Of a DNA stretch of 64,000 nucleotides, positions 12,801-22,680 are shown piece after piece (the stretch's first letter is position 1; every line of letters starts with the position of its first letter). The notes beneath the pieces are model-generated. The model was not told the DNA's origin, did not search any database, and saw only the letters and a list, made by a program, of their open reading frames with translations. The DNA is taken from assembly GCA_004794785.1 (NCBI GenBank), contig SJOL01005754.1:60537-124536 (forward strand). Direction: 5' to 3'. The position numbers and the translations under genes were made by a program. Source of the stretch: Opisthorchis felineus (lineage: Eukaryota; Platyhelminthes; Trematoda; Opisthorchiida; Opisthorchiidae).

Positions 12801-14078
12801 GAGTTTCTTCTCGGCTGCCGTGAACTTTGCGATTGGTCACCTGTCCATCACGGCTGTGTGCTTTCGCTTTCGGCGCGATCCGGTGTGTGGGCATATTTTG
12901 ACAGTGTGAAGTGTGGCCTGATGAAACGGTTGCGATACATTTGTATCACAGTACGGTTCTTGTTCATCCGTCTTGTATTTTATTCTCACTTCGGATGTGA
13001 CTGAAGTCTGGGAAACAAAATTTGATACTTGGAACTCTTAACTTGGTGTCGTATAGCGTAGCCTGGGAAATCCCTGTGTACGCATGGTCGGGTATACGTA
13101 GTTTTTGTCGTTTTAGCAAAACAACGTTTTAATTACATTGTGTTTGAAGAGGACAGTAGAAGAAAATGAGCACGAAATTACGAGTGTCCATCTTTGGATT
13201 GAGATATGACTAAACTTCACAATAAAGTGATGCAGTAGATTTGGACCACGTATGATTCTGTCTTGTATCTAGAACTGTTTCGAGTAGTATGGCTGAGGTG
13301 TTTCCAAAAGAATGGAATGTTTAGTTTTAAAGCGTTCGATACTTGGTCCACTTATATTTCGGCCAGGATTATTCCATACTTTATACGGGCGCATTGACTT
13401 ATCGTTGCATTACAACAAATTAGTGTGTACCCAGTGGTCTGTTTTTGTCCGGAATTCAACAAACCACTTAGGTCATTCCGCTTTCAAGAGGCTATATATG
13501 TATGTATGTCACTTGGGCAGATTTGACCTGCAACGCGGTCTCTTTTGGAAACGGCTTCATTGTTGATACAAACTTAGATGACCAGTTAAATGTGATCCCT
13601 CTCGAGTGGTAAACCTTCATTTGGTAGATTACCTCTCGGGAAAAACGAACACATATCATGAACGCTGGAAAGGCGCGATATTCACCGAAAAACTCGTCTT
13701 TAAAACAGACAAGCTTCTGATAACCTACCAGAATGTCTGACTGGCTCAATGAATGTCGCTGGCAATTTATTGCGACGAGTAAGTATTCATAATTATATCT
13801 AAATTAAACCTGGTAATAATAAAAACACTCACACGGTAGTCGACATTTGTCTAAATTAGTGTGGACCGTGAAATTCAAACATGGCGCAAGGGACGTAAGG
13901 TCCTCAAATCTCTGAGGAATAATTTGATTCGCCACCAGTCAAGTAAATCTCCGTAGACGGCTACGTAAGCGTTATGTTTACGCTATGTCGTTCTTCACCA
14001 ACGCGCTAAGAACTACAGCAAAAATATCTGAAAGGTCTACATGGTACTGATATGTAAGCTAAAACTGGATTGTCTCAC
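6836..14078. other. Noncoding DNA downstream (3') of the EPS8 SH3 exon
   Basis: On the minus strand this follows the SH3 exon, so it should be intron and possibly hold the next EPS8 exons. I looked on the minus strand for a SAM-like segment with a good acceptor and did not find one. The open frames at 8094-8583, 10721-10992, 11302-11779 and 13312-13749 occur on both strands at similar lengths, resemble nothing I know and have no clear splice context. Confidence 0.45.
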
Positions 14079-14299
14079 CTGAAACAGACTGCTTGGATGC
14101 AATACTAACCACAGACATCTTCGACTGCCGGTGTTCTATCACACGTAGTACCACATTTGGACAAAAGCCAATTTCGTTTCTGGAGTTGCGCACCTTACGC
14201 CAGTCGTCCGAAGTATTTAAAAGTTCCAAATACTCTCCAACTTCCACGGATAACTCGCGTTCGTTCTTCGCTCGGAAATTAGCAATTACTTTGGCCATA
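14079..14299 (-). CDS. EPS8: EPS8-like exon: SH3 domain
   Basis: The acceptor is a pyrimidine-rich ttctttttcag just before 14299, and the donor g|gtgaga follows 14079. The exon starts one base into a codon and ends with one extra base. Its 73 codons hold a full SH3 domain: AKVIANFRAKNERELSV (RT loop), GEYLELLN, DDWRKVRN (n-Src loop and conserved Trp) and IGFCPNVVLRVIE (the PN-x-x-L end of the fold). EPS8-type SH3 domains have the same 'ARN-SELSV', 'W-KVRN' and 'GFVPNNIL' pattern and bind the unusual PxxDY peptide of Abi1. The classical ALYDY motif is reduced to ANFRA. The last residues (SVVSIASKQSVS) are a Ser-rich start of the next linker. Confidence 0.92.
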
Positions 14300-15186
14300 C
14301 TGAAAAAGAAATACTTGAAAATTAATGTTATCCCCGAAGAATGAAAATTTAGCCGTGGTTATGCAATTGAAACACTTTAATGCAATGATATGACAAGGAA
14401 GATGGAAACGCATTCATTGGTGAACGCTTTGACGACTGGGCGAATCGGCCGATTCAGGTTAGTTTATATAGTCGTACCCGTAAAACGTTTTCTTCACCCC
14501 CGTCCGTTTAAGAGTGATAGCTATTTTCAGCGTGGCTGTCCAACGTCTGCGAATGTGGAGTCGTGGTTAAATTAGCAAGAAAGTTAAAATTGCTCCGCCT
14601 TGGCACTACAACTTCTTGCATGAAACCGCCACCGATCAACGCTTACTTTTTTTCTGAGTGCCCGTCCAAGTGAGTAGTTTACTCCGATCCAGACTAATAT
14701 TACTTACATGGGCGAAGAGGTGCTACAAATAAAGAGGCATGGATTCTCATACTTTACAGCATAATCAAAATGGCCGATTGATGACGAAGAAACCAGCTTA
14801 TTAACGCTTATTCGTTTGCTCACACGCATCTGAAAATGTGGCTTAATCTCGCTTTAACTGACGGTTTGCATTGGTGACATAGCTAGACAATTGGGAATGT
14901 CAGCGCAGTTGATCGAAGCCATGAAGCCACACTCAGTGTTACGTCATCAGTCTTCCGGACAATGCCAAACACTGTGGCGCTGTACAGCCCAATTTCCACT
15001 TGTTCATCCATATCGTTTTTTGAAGTCAATAAAATTCTCGCTTCTGGATATGGACATTATGGGGTAACGACTGACCCTGCCAGTCCAAATGGAATTACGT
15101 CACCCTAACAAATTACGCAACCTGCTCACACTGCATTGATTTAATCCGCTCGAGATAGAAAAAAGCTCTTGCGGGATATGTAGAAT

Positions 15187-15460
15187 TCATGTTCACATCA
15201 TTCTAGTTTAGACAGTTGTCCGCCCATCCTGGTGCCATTATTCTGATGAGTTCACACTAAAGAGGATGAGCACTGGACTCGAGTTTCGCTCTTATTAGAG
15301 CTCATTAGCAGTGCATATAGTTGGCCGTGCCAGGGTTTGAACTCCGGACATCTGACATAGAAGTGAGCAACTCCAGCACTTTTCCCGTCTGTGTGGACTC
15401 GCCACCATTATTGCTCCAGGACAGGAGGACGACCTCTTAGACGAGAGTGATATAAAGTGA
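15187..15460. repeat. tRNA-related SINE, inverted pair (second half truncated)
   Basis: The left part (15187-15390) is the SINE in minus orientation. Read in reverse it has a tRNA-like B box, ggagttcaaaccctgg, at about 15328-15343, and a body ending near the motif for 'gtgaactcatcagaataatgg'-type sequence. The right part (about 15392-15455) is the end of the body in plus orientation, with gtgtggactcgcc and gacgagagtgat. The outer ends are therefore inverted repeats. The same arrangement is seen, more complete, at 21131-21575. Confidence 0.75.
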
Positions 15461-16789
15461 AGTAATACATTTGTTTCATGTTTGAATCTACCGGGGAATT
15501 CTACATAATTTCACTTGGGATCTTTAACTAAGGTTGCACAAGTTATCTGACAGGCTGAGACGAAGCGCGTGAAGGTTAAAAGTCGGTCTCGGGGTTGACA
15601 TAAATACATTCTGAGATCTTCAGTTCAGAATGAGTACAAGATGATGGTGTCCGGCAGCACTGTAGAACACGGAGCTTTGTTCATGCAATCCCAGAATAAA
15701 TTTCACGAGCACACCTCCTCACAGAAGAGAACAAATTCGTGAGGAACACAATCTTATCTATACAGATGGCTGTTCATCCAGTGTAAGATAAATAAGTGAT
15801 TTGTACGACAGAATACTTTCTATCTAAAAAAAGCAGTACATGGTGTTCAAACACAGCGGAACGAACTAGACTTTGGGCTGTCATGCTGGATTCCCAACCG
15901 GATGACTCTCAACATGCAACAAATGCATTTGATCAAGTAAGCCACAATCCTTACTTCATCGGAATTCTCATGATTGAAGGTGGTCGAGTGAGTAGATCGA
16001 CTACAAGGTTATTGGTTTTGGATAGATGACGAACACCATACGTGTCGGTCTATGGTAGGTGGAACCACTGAAGTGGTCACTGACTACCCTGACGTCATAA
16101 AAAGTAAATGACCCGTATGTTTTTTAAAGCCCGTCTAGTTAGGAACAAAGGACACTTTTTACATGCTCAAACACACACTCGGGCAATTCGATCCTACGGA
16201 ATAATTTCTCGGTGTTTGTGGAAGCTACCTTAGTGCATTATGACACTGTTTGAGTTGAAAAAACATCAACCGAAGCTTTTATCCGAGGAGGCAGTAGACA
16301 CTACAGGGGGTTGAATTTATCAATGATGGTAAAACTTGGAGAAGTTGTAGTGCAAATGATTGAATAGATAGGTCCCTGTTTCGGGCCATAGAATAAAACT
16401 CCGTTTTCCTTAAACGCTTCCGTTATAGTTCCGCAGTGGAAGCAAAGAGTTTTGGATGGCTCCCATCAAATACGTCCCGAAGCAACAACAGTAGGCCTAT
16501 GAAAAAGATTTTTATTTCATGGAGAGCATCCTTTGAGGTAAACAAGATGCCAATAGAAGTTTTGCATTTTTGTTGTTTTGGATCAAAGTTTCCGCAAATA
16601 TGGGACACATTACCTTCGCAATCATCCGACAGGAACGTTATCCATCTTCTAAGAGCCGATTTAGCTCACAAAGGCGGGTTCCGACTGGTACAGAAAATTG
16701 ATAATTGCCCTAGCCAATTCTGTCAGGGTATAACGATATCCATATGAGTGTCCAGATAAACACAAAGTATTATGAGGGTAGCGCGAGCA

Positions 16790-16945
16790 GATGTGATAAT
16801 CTTCAATTGAGATTTCACCCTTTAATTGAAGCCAATATGTGCTGAAAACCGAGAAGCACCACACCGCTGTGCGCATTTCATGAGTTTCCAACCCAAGACC
16901 GCCCTTAACTGTTTGGCCACGAGTGGCTGATCAGCGCAGGATATT
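16790..16945 (+). repeat. Direct repeat R2, copy 1
   Basis: This resembles 17525-17715 in the same orientation. Shared blocks include ttcaat-gagattt-ccct-taa-tgaagccaa, tatgctgaaa, gtgcgcat-tca-gaa and tttggtcac-gccactga-cag. The copies are diverged and differ by insertions. Confidence 0.6.
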
Positions 16946-17524
16946 ATTACATGTAACTAAAAGGAAGTGGAATTCTATAGAGGATTATAGAGAACTGATT
17001 TACAAACTTCAACAGAAATGGGTTTTCAGATTATTAAAAGTTGTTCTGGATCAGACCAATCTCAATCAGAATGCAAAAACAACTAGGCATATCTTATCAA
17101 AATTAACTATCAACCCATATGAAATGGTTATCTCATACATATCCACTATTGTTTACTCTTTTGGTTGGCATTACCTGAAGCGTTACCGCATCATTTACTT
17201 AATTTCACAAGCAGGATTGAATGGGAAAATTTTGGCAAAGCGGAATGATGGGAACATGATGAACTAATCCATGCATATTTTGCCTGAGGTGTTTCACTTT
17301 ACTGGCGGCAAAAATCTTTTTAGTTCCGATCATCCATTGTCCATTTTTGACAGACATGTTGGTGTGAAACCCAGCTCACCTTTTTGACGTTTCCTTACGT
17401 GAGTTTGCTGCAACTACTGATTTCCGGTTTGTCCTACTTCGGGTGGATTGCAGGGCAATTTTATTCTTTCTTCTCTGTGATGACGACTCTCCCTACGGAG
17501 CTCTTGGATACATCGATGGTAGTG

Positions 17525-17715
17525 AGGGAAGATTCTGTAAATTTCAATCGAGATTTCGTCCTCTAAGTGAAGCCAACCTATGCTGAAACGCCCTTATTGG
17601 GAATCATCAGCAGTGCGCATCTCACGAAACTCCAGGGAGTCCCGAACTTGAGACCCCCGGTTGGCAGTTTGACCATAACAGTTTGGTCACAGGCCACTGA
17701 CCAGTAGTGTGAGTA
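17525..17715 (+). repeat. Direct repeat R2, copy 2
   Basis: This is the second copy of the repeat at 16790-16945, about 730 bp downstream and in the same orientation. It has an extra segment of about 40 bp (around 17635-17690) that the first copy lacks. No coding content is seen. Confidence 0.6.
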
Positions 17716-20007
17716 ATTTGCACGTAGATAGGATACAGAGTAACTCCTGTTTCATTCATGGGAATCACACAACGTAACAACGCATTGACTGGCTCCGCGA
17801 GTATATATAATATGGTCACTCTTCTTCCGATTCCACAAGTAATATTGTGCACTAAGTAAATGACTACCACCTTCTGATTCTTCTTGTCAGACAGCTATAG
17901 GCTACCTAGATTGGTACTCCTAATCCCAATTTCCGTGGTTTTATTAATCGTCAACTAGGAAACTGCTTGCATGTTTAGTTGGTGCATTGAATATTTCATG
18001 GTCTACTGGGAACAACTTGGCAGACTGAGGTGATCCTGTAATTTTGTCGTAGGTTACCGATTGTCGAGCGCTTGCTCATTTAGTTTTCTCCGAAGTTTGT
18101 TTCAGTGAGGGTGTGGCTGGCATTTAAAGGGGTTAAGAACTGCAGTTATGTGAAATACCGCTGTCATACTTGCCAGTTTCAGGGATCGTAGTCGGTAGTT
18201 CTGTTGATAAGGTACTGAATTCAACAGACGTAACACGAATCAAGCACTACAATTACCGTAGACCCTATTCTCAGAATGTAACAGTACGTGAACAGCACAG
18301 AGTAATATACTGTCGATCTGGATCAATAATTTGCTTATTTATTTATCCACTTGAAGACCGATCTTAAGTGATTGTGGAGTTCCACGTTCGGTTTTGTATG
18401 GAAAATGCATTTATTGCTCTTTATGGTAATAAAACAGGCAAGACATGATCTTGCACCCCTTGGGTGATGAAATAAGCACACCTGCCTACAGGATTTTGTA
18501 CGAAATCACGAGGCATCTAACTGATAAGGTCAAAAATTTAATGTTGCACTTACTGGGCCTTCTGAAGCATAAGTTGTCGCGCAAACGTATTCAGCGGCGC
18601 AGCTCGAACATATCTATGCTGAAGTCCGAGCAAATTGGAGAAAATAAAACAGGGCTTTGACAAATTGCAGTGTTTGTTAGATTCATTTGAAATTCGGGCA
18701 ATTATCCACTTTAATTTGGTGGTACGTCTCAAGTCACCCCTGCGGCAACACATTTGTGGGAGCAGAGCCTACAGTTTTTCATATATGAGTACCTAGATTG
18801 CTCTGGAATTAATTCGTTGAGCTCAAACGACAGTACCATATACTGGCTCACTTTGCTTGGCAGATAACTGTATTCCTTTATGCCGATCTACTAGCCAAAC
18901 ACGATAGATATGTGAAATAATAGTGCGATTATGTTCAAAAGACATAGCTAAGACATAGCCTCATCATTCGTGAATGGCTTAGTACATTGTGTTGCACGGG
19001 CATCGGAGAAGCAAGACTGACAAGCAAAGAACGGTGAAACAATTATAGTCACTTGATCTTTACAAAAAGTGTAATCCCACGGGAACCGGATGTTGATCAC
19101 AAGAAGGTGTAACCAAGACTGGTATGCTCAGTTGGATCACCGCAAAACTCCAATAAGGTGTGCCTCACCCAAGAGGTACTAAGAGAAAGAAATCATTTTT
19201 GCGAAGTCCTCTGTAAGCGCTTCCACTAAATTTCTATGGGGACTTCCACTTCATGAGTGGAAACTCTGAACGTCAGAGAGAACATGCGAACTTGTTCATC
19301 GACGAACGTTTCAACCGCTAAAGCGAAACCTATTCGGTCAAGCTTACGTAACTGTTCAGTGACTAGCAACGCATTGCGCATACATGGTACCCAATAGAAC
19401 TGGGTCTATGTGCTTAGTGCAGCGTTGGTCCTATTTTGCATGATGAGGGCAAACAAAACCGGCTAAAAATTGTTCACCACGTAACTCCAACATGGGAAAT
19501 TTTCAAAAAATCCTCAGTATACATGACTGCATAATTACGGTGAAGAATTCAGGATTGCTCGTCCACACGAGTGCCTCTACCCTTATCGAGATTAAACAGG
19601 TGAACGTACTATCAACAGATGTTTAAAAAGATTCAACGTCCTGAATTGGGTGAACCAAATTGTTCAAGCATTCCATTCAGAGGAACCCATGGTCTCTTTC
19701 TCGGTTTCCACACTGCTGACACAACGGTCAAAGCATGATTTTTGCCAACTTACAAACGCCCCGAACTGTCACATCCTTCGGTTCAGTGTATCATACGTCT
19801 GAACTAGCAGTTGCACTGGGCTCGCCGACTTTCTAGGTGAACAAACTAAGAGCTTTTCCATATTTTAGGACGAAGTAGTATAGACGCTGTTTCCTGTTTT
19901 CACATTGGGATACATGTCCAACTGTTGTAGTGTAACGGCGCTATCATCACAATGCGATCCCGACCCACTTAAGACTTTTCTGTTTGACCCTGTGTGCATG
20001 GACATAC

Positions 20008-20183
20008 CTCCCTGACTTGTCGACTTCAATACTCTTTCTCATAACAAATGTGAATTGTGTATTGGCAATCTCGCGGATTATATTGTAGCTCGGATCCGCT
20101 GCTTGTTGTTGGTCTGTTTGCCGAGCTTGGCAATTAGATTGCAAATGTTTCATCTCCAACGGAAATAACATCGTCAGTGCGCA
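20008..20183 (-). CDS. EPS8: Probable EPS8-like exon before SH3 (5' boundary uncertain)
   Basis: The minus-strand frame reads DPSYNIIREIANTQFTFVMR then KSIEVDKSGR and runs into a strong donor, gggag|gtatgt, after 20008. It ends with two extra bases, exactly the phase needed by the SH3 exon. This position in EPS8 holds a helical segment (about 'LAESVANVAEHQRKQEIKRL'), which IIREIANTQ-FVMRKSIEV loosely resembles. The acceptor is unclear. The one drawn, ttactggggtcag at 20183, gives the right phase from the previous exon but brings the short R3 repeat (20104-20187) into the coding sequence. Two alternatives are a phase-compatible acceptor near 20153 and an acceptor at 20098 that does not fit the phase. 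Confidence 0.45.
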
Positions 20184-20187
20184 CTGA
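20104..20187 (+). repeat. Short interspersed repeat R3, copy 1
   Basis: The core reads gttggtctgtttgccgagct, then tggcaattagattgcaaatg, then tttcat and catcgtcagtgcgcactga. Close relatives are at 35280-35378 (reverse), 45844-45925 (same strand) and 59115-59200 (reverse). No coding capacity of its own; a nonautonomous element (MITE or SINE fragment) is the likeliest reading. This copy lies inside or beside a probable EPS8 exon. Confidence 0.85.
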
Positions 20188-20501
20188 CCCCAGTAAGGTG
20201 AAAATTTTGAAGAGGTTTCATGAGGTCTATGATAGATATTTGCTGTTAGAGCGCATGGATGCCCAACCAAGCAAAGAGAATTTCCCCAGTTCCCATCAAC
20301 CTACACGTGAATTACAAAAGCAAACGCAGTAAATTCACTCCACATCGGGTATCCATATCTTGTGGGGCATTCGTCCTCCTGGTAGACTGGGTATTCGCAA
20401 ACAACATTGTCCGAAACCTTCTGAAAAACTAAAATTAGGTGAATATATGTACGCTATTAAAAGTGGCGAGCATACGCTAAAATACTACGAATCTGTCTCA
20501 C

Positions 20502-20625
20502 CTGGGGGTCCACCTGCAGGCCTTTCTCGTTGAAGCGGAATAGTGTGGGTTCATAGTCGTCTATGACAACTTGGAATTTGTGTCTGAACTGCGGCACATA
20601 AACAATATTATCGTCAGATTCTTCT
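20502..20625 (-). CDS. EPS8: EPS8-like exon: end of conserved central region
   Basis: The acceptor is tttgtcgttttacag before 20625 and the donor cag|gtgaga follows 20502. One leading base completes the AG from the exon at 24515 to give Arg. The 41 codons after it read EESDDNIVYVPQFRHKFQ... and DDYEPTLFRFNEKGLQVDPQ. EPS8 proteins have a matching 'YVPRFRNGWEPPMLNF' segment here, so YVPQFR and the EPTLFRF block align, with about six extra residues between them. The exon ends on a whole codon. Confidence 0.85.
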
Positions 20626-21130
20626 CTGTAAAACGACAAAGGAATGATAATCAGTGTAATAAGAATATCCCGTGGGTTAATGCAGATAATACAGTATTTT
20701 ATTTCACATATTTTCGGAAAGAAATTCCACTGGAATTCAGATGTGATTGGCGCTATCAACAGGGTGATTTTATATTATGAGTATCAGCCAGCGAATTGGC
20801 CAAATGCCTGCAGAAGGTGAGAGCGACTTGGAACCAACCGGCCAGTCGATGCGTCTGCATTGTGTAGAAGAAGGCGTGAACGACTGCTACAATCGGAGTA
20901 TGTTATAATAGGCTTAGGTAGGTGTTTTGATAAGCCTTATCAATAGGTTCTTAGTGTGCGGAACAATATGAAATACAGTGTGTTTTGAACAAATTACGTA
21001 ATGAAAAACTGAGATAGCATAGATTAGGGATACGAATCAGACTCCCGTTTGTTCTATGCTTCGTTCAGGGATGCAGAGAACGGTTTGCTCCAGAATTTAG
21101 TCGGTGGATGTCAAACGTTTCCTTTTATTC

Positions 21131-21575
21131 ACGTTCATATCACTCTTGCTTGAACAGTCGTCCTCCTTTCCTGGCGTAATTATTCTGATGAATCCACACC
21201 AAAGGGAGGAGGCACTGGACTGGAGTTTCGCCCTTACTATGGCTCATTAGTAGTGTATAGCTTTGGCCGTATCGGGGTTTGAATTCCAGACATCTGACAT
21301 CACACCGCTCAAGCATGAACACATTCGCCCATTCAGACGTGAAAATTCAGCTGTCTCCATGGTGCGCTGGTGGAACAGTGGAAAGGCACTCACCTCTTAT
21401 GCCAAACGTTCGGAGTTCAAACCACGGCACGGCGAATGTGCTTCTGATAAGCTCTAATAAAATATAAAAAAACTCAAGTCCAGCGTTTCCTCCCTTTGGC
21501 GTGGACTCACCAGAACGATTGCGCCAGGACAAAAGGGCGACTGTTCAAACGAGAGTGATGTGAACGGGAATTCTG
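21131..21575. repeat. tRNA-related SINE, head-to-head inverted pair
   Basis: The left copy (21131-21320) is on the minus strand and the right copy (21355-21575) on the plus strand. The right copy begins with a tRNA-like head: tggtggaacagtggaaaggc resembles an A box, and cggagttcaaaccacgg, about 40 bp further on, resembles a B box. A body follows, with tccctttggcgtggactcac, and an end at gaacgagagtgatgtgaac-type sequence. The left copy gives the same succession when reverse complemented, including ggaattcaaaccccg. The outer arms of about 100 bp are strongly complementary, so the unit could also fold as one long hairpin. Confidence 0.82.
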
Positions 21576-21697
21576 CAACTTCCCCAAACACCAACAACTA
21601 CTGTTCATATATCTTTCCCTTCGTGAGGAGAAGTGTATCTGAGATTGGGAATTTTTAATTGTCCTTCTGATTAGTTCCAGCTTTAATGAAAAATACT

Positions 21698-22010
21698 AGT
21701 GTAACGGTGGATGGCACTGACGAAGCATGCGAGTAGTATGTGTGTTCTCGTAACTCCGTCTTGATCTAATGGAAGGTGGGATTTATTACGGAATTTGTGG
21801 AACTACTTTGCAGTTTTCGATTGCAATTGTGTGATAGTCAATGAATATCCAGGAGAGTTCAAGAAGACGCATTCAAGAAGAAGACAGATATTCAGTTTTT
21901 AAAAACAACGTACAAACGAGAGTTTGACTTTCCTGTCCAATAGTCTGTAACTATTTAGTTGGCGTTTTTCTAATAAACAATCCGAGGCAAAGGGCTTTCC
22001 TTCTTACACT
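21698..22010 (-). repeat. Interspersed repeat R1, copy 2 (inverted)
   Basis: This is the reverse complement of 6520-6835, with most bases conserved. Matching blocks include ggtgggatttattacggaat and tgacttt-ctgtccaatagt. It lies between members of the SINE cluster. The pair sits about 15 kb apart in opposite orientation. Confidence 0.85.
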
Positions 22011-22079
22011 GGTAGCCACTTCTTGCCCTAATTCATGCCCAAGTGGACAGTAAGAGTACATGATTGTGCAATGTTTAGC

Positions 22080-22262
22080 ATTTATTATCATTCCTGTTTG
22101 AACAGTCTTCTGGGTCTTGTTCAATTATTCTGGTGAGCCCACACCAAAGAGGGGAAGCATTGGACTCGAGCTCATAAGCAGTACATGCTGGGGTTGGAAC
22201 TCCGGACATCTGATGTGCGAGGTAAACCTGTTACCATTGCTCCACGGACACACGCTAGAGAT
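22080..22262 (-). repeat. tRNA-related SINE, single copy, shortened body
   Basis: Read in reverse, a tRNA-like head starts with gtccgtggagcaatggtaac (A-box-like) and continues to gtccggagttccaacccc (B-box-like) at about 22190-22205. A body follows, with gtgtgggctcaccagaataa, ending near gttcaaacaggaatgat. The same family occurs at 15187, 21131 and 22497. Confidence 0.78.
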
Positions 22263-22496
22263 ACCTGAAATGTCACGTCTGAACAGGTGATGGTGTTCAC
22301 GCTCGAACGAGGCGACTCATTTTTCTGACGCCTCGAATGACATCTGCTTTTCGTCCAGGTGGTGTCGATCGATTGCGCCGACTGTTAGAACTTCCAGGTC
22401 GGATACTGTCACGGAAGCTTGAAACGTGATGGACGATTTTCGAATGCCTAACGGTGGCAGCAAGATTTGTGGAGTCAACATCACATCCCCCTCATC

Positions 22497-22680
22497 TGAA
22501 CAGATCCCCCCTGTATTGGTAAAATTATTCAGATGAGTTCGCTCTTATTAGAACTCCCCAGTATTGCAGATGAGTGCATCCAGCGTGTGTTGGTGGAACT
22601 GGGGTAACAGGTTAGCTTCGAGTGTCAGGTGTCCGGAGGTCCAAAAGCTTCACGGCCAACGAGGTGACTCGCTAGTAATG
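22497..22680. repeat. tRNA-related SINE, rearranged inverted fragments
   Basis: The left half (22497-22580) is a minus-oriented body piece. The right half (about 22590-22665) is a plus-oriented tRNA-like head with ttggtggaactggggtaaca and gtgtccggaggtccaaaagc, a degraded B box. This repeats the head-to-head arrangement of the copies at 15.2 and 21.1 kb. Confidence 0.6.

Larger units (their letters stand above)
14300..20007. other. Intron between EPS8 central region and SH3 exon
   Basis: About 5.7 kb without a recognised gene. It contains an inverted SINE pair at 15187-15460 and two copies of a diverged direct repeat at about 16790-16945 and 17525-17715, listed separately. The remaining open frames (for example 15796-16029, 16923-17267 and 18445-18753) show no family resemblance. 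Confidence 0.6.
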
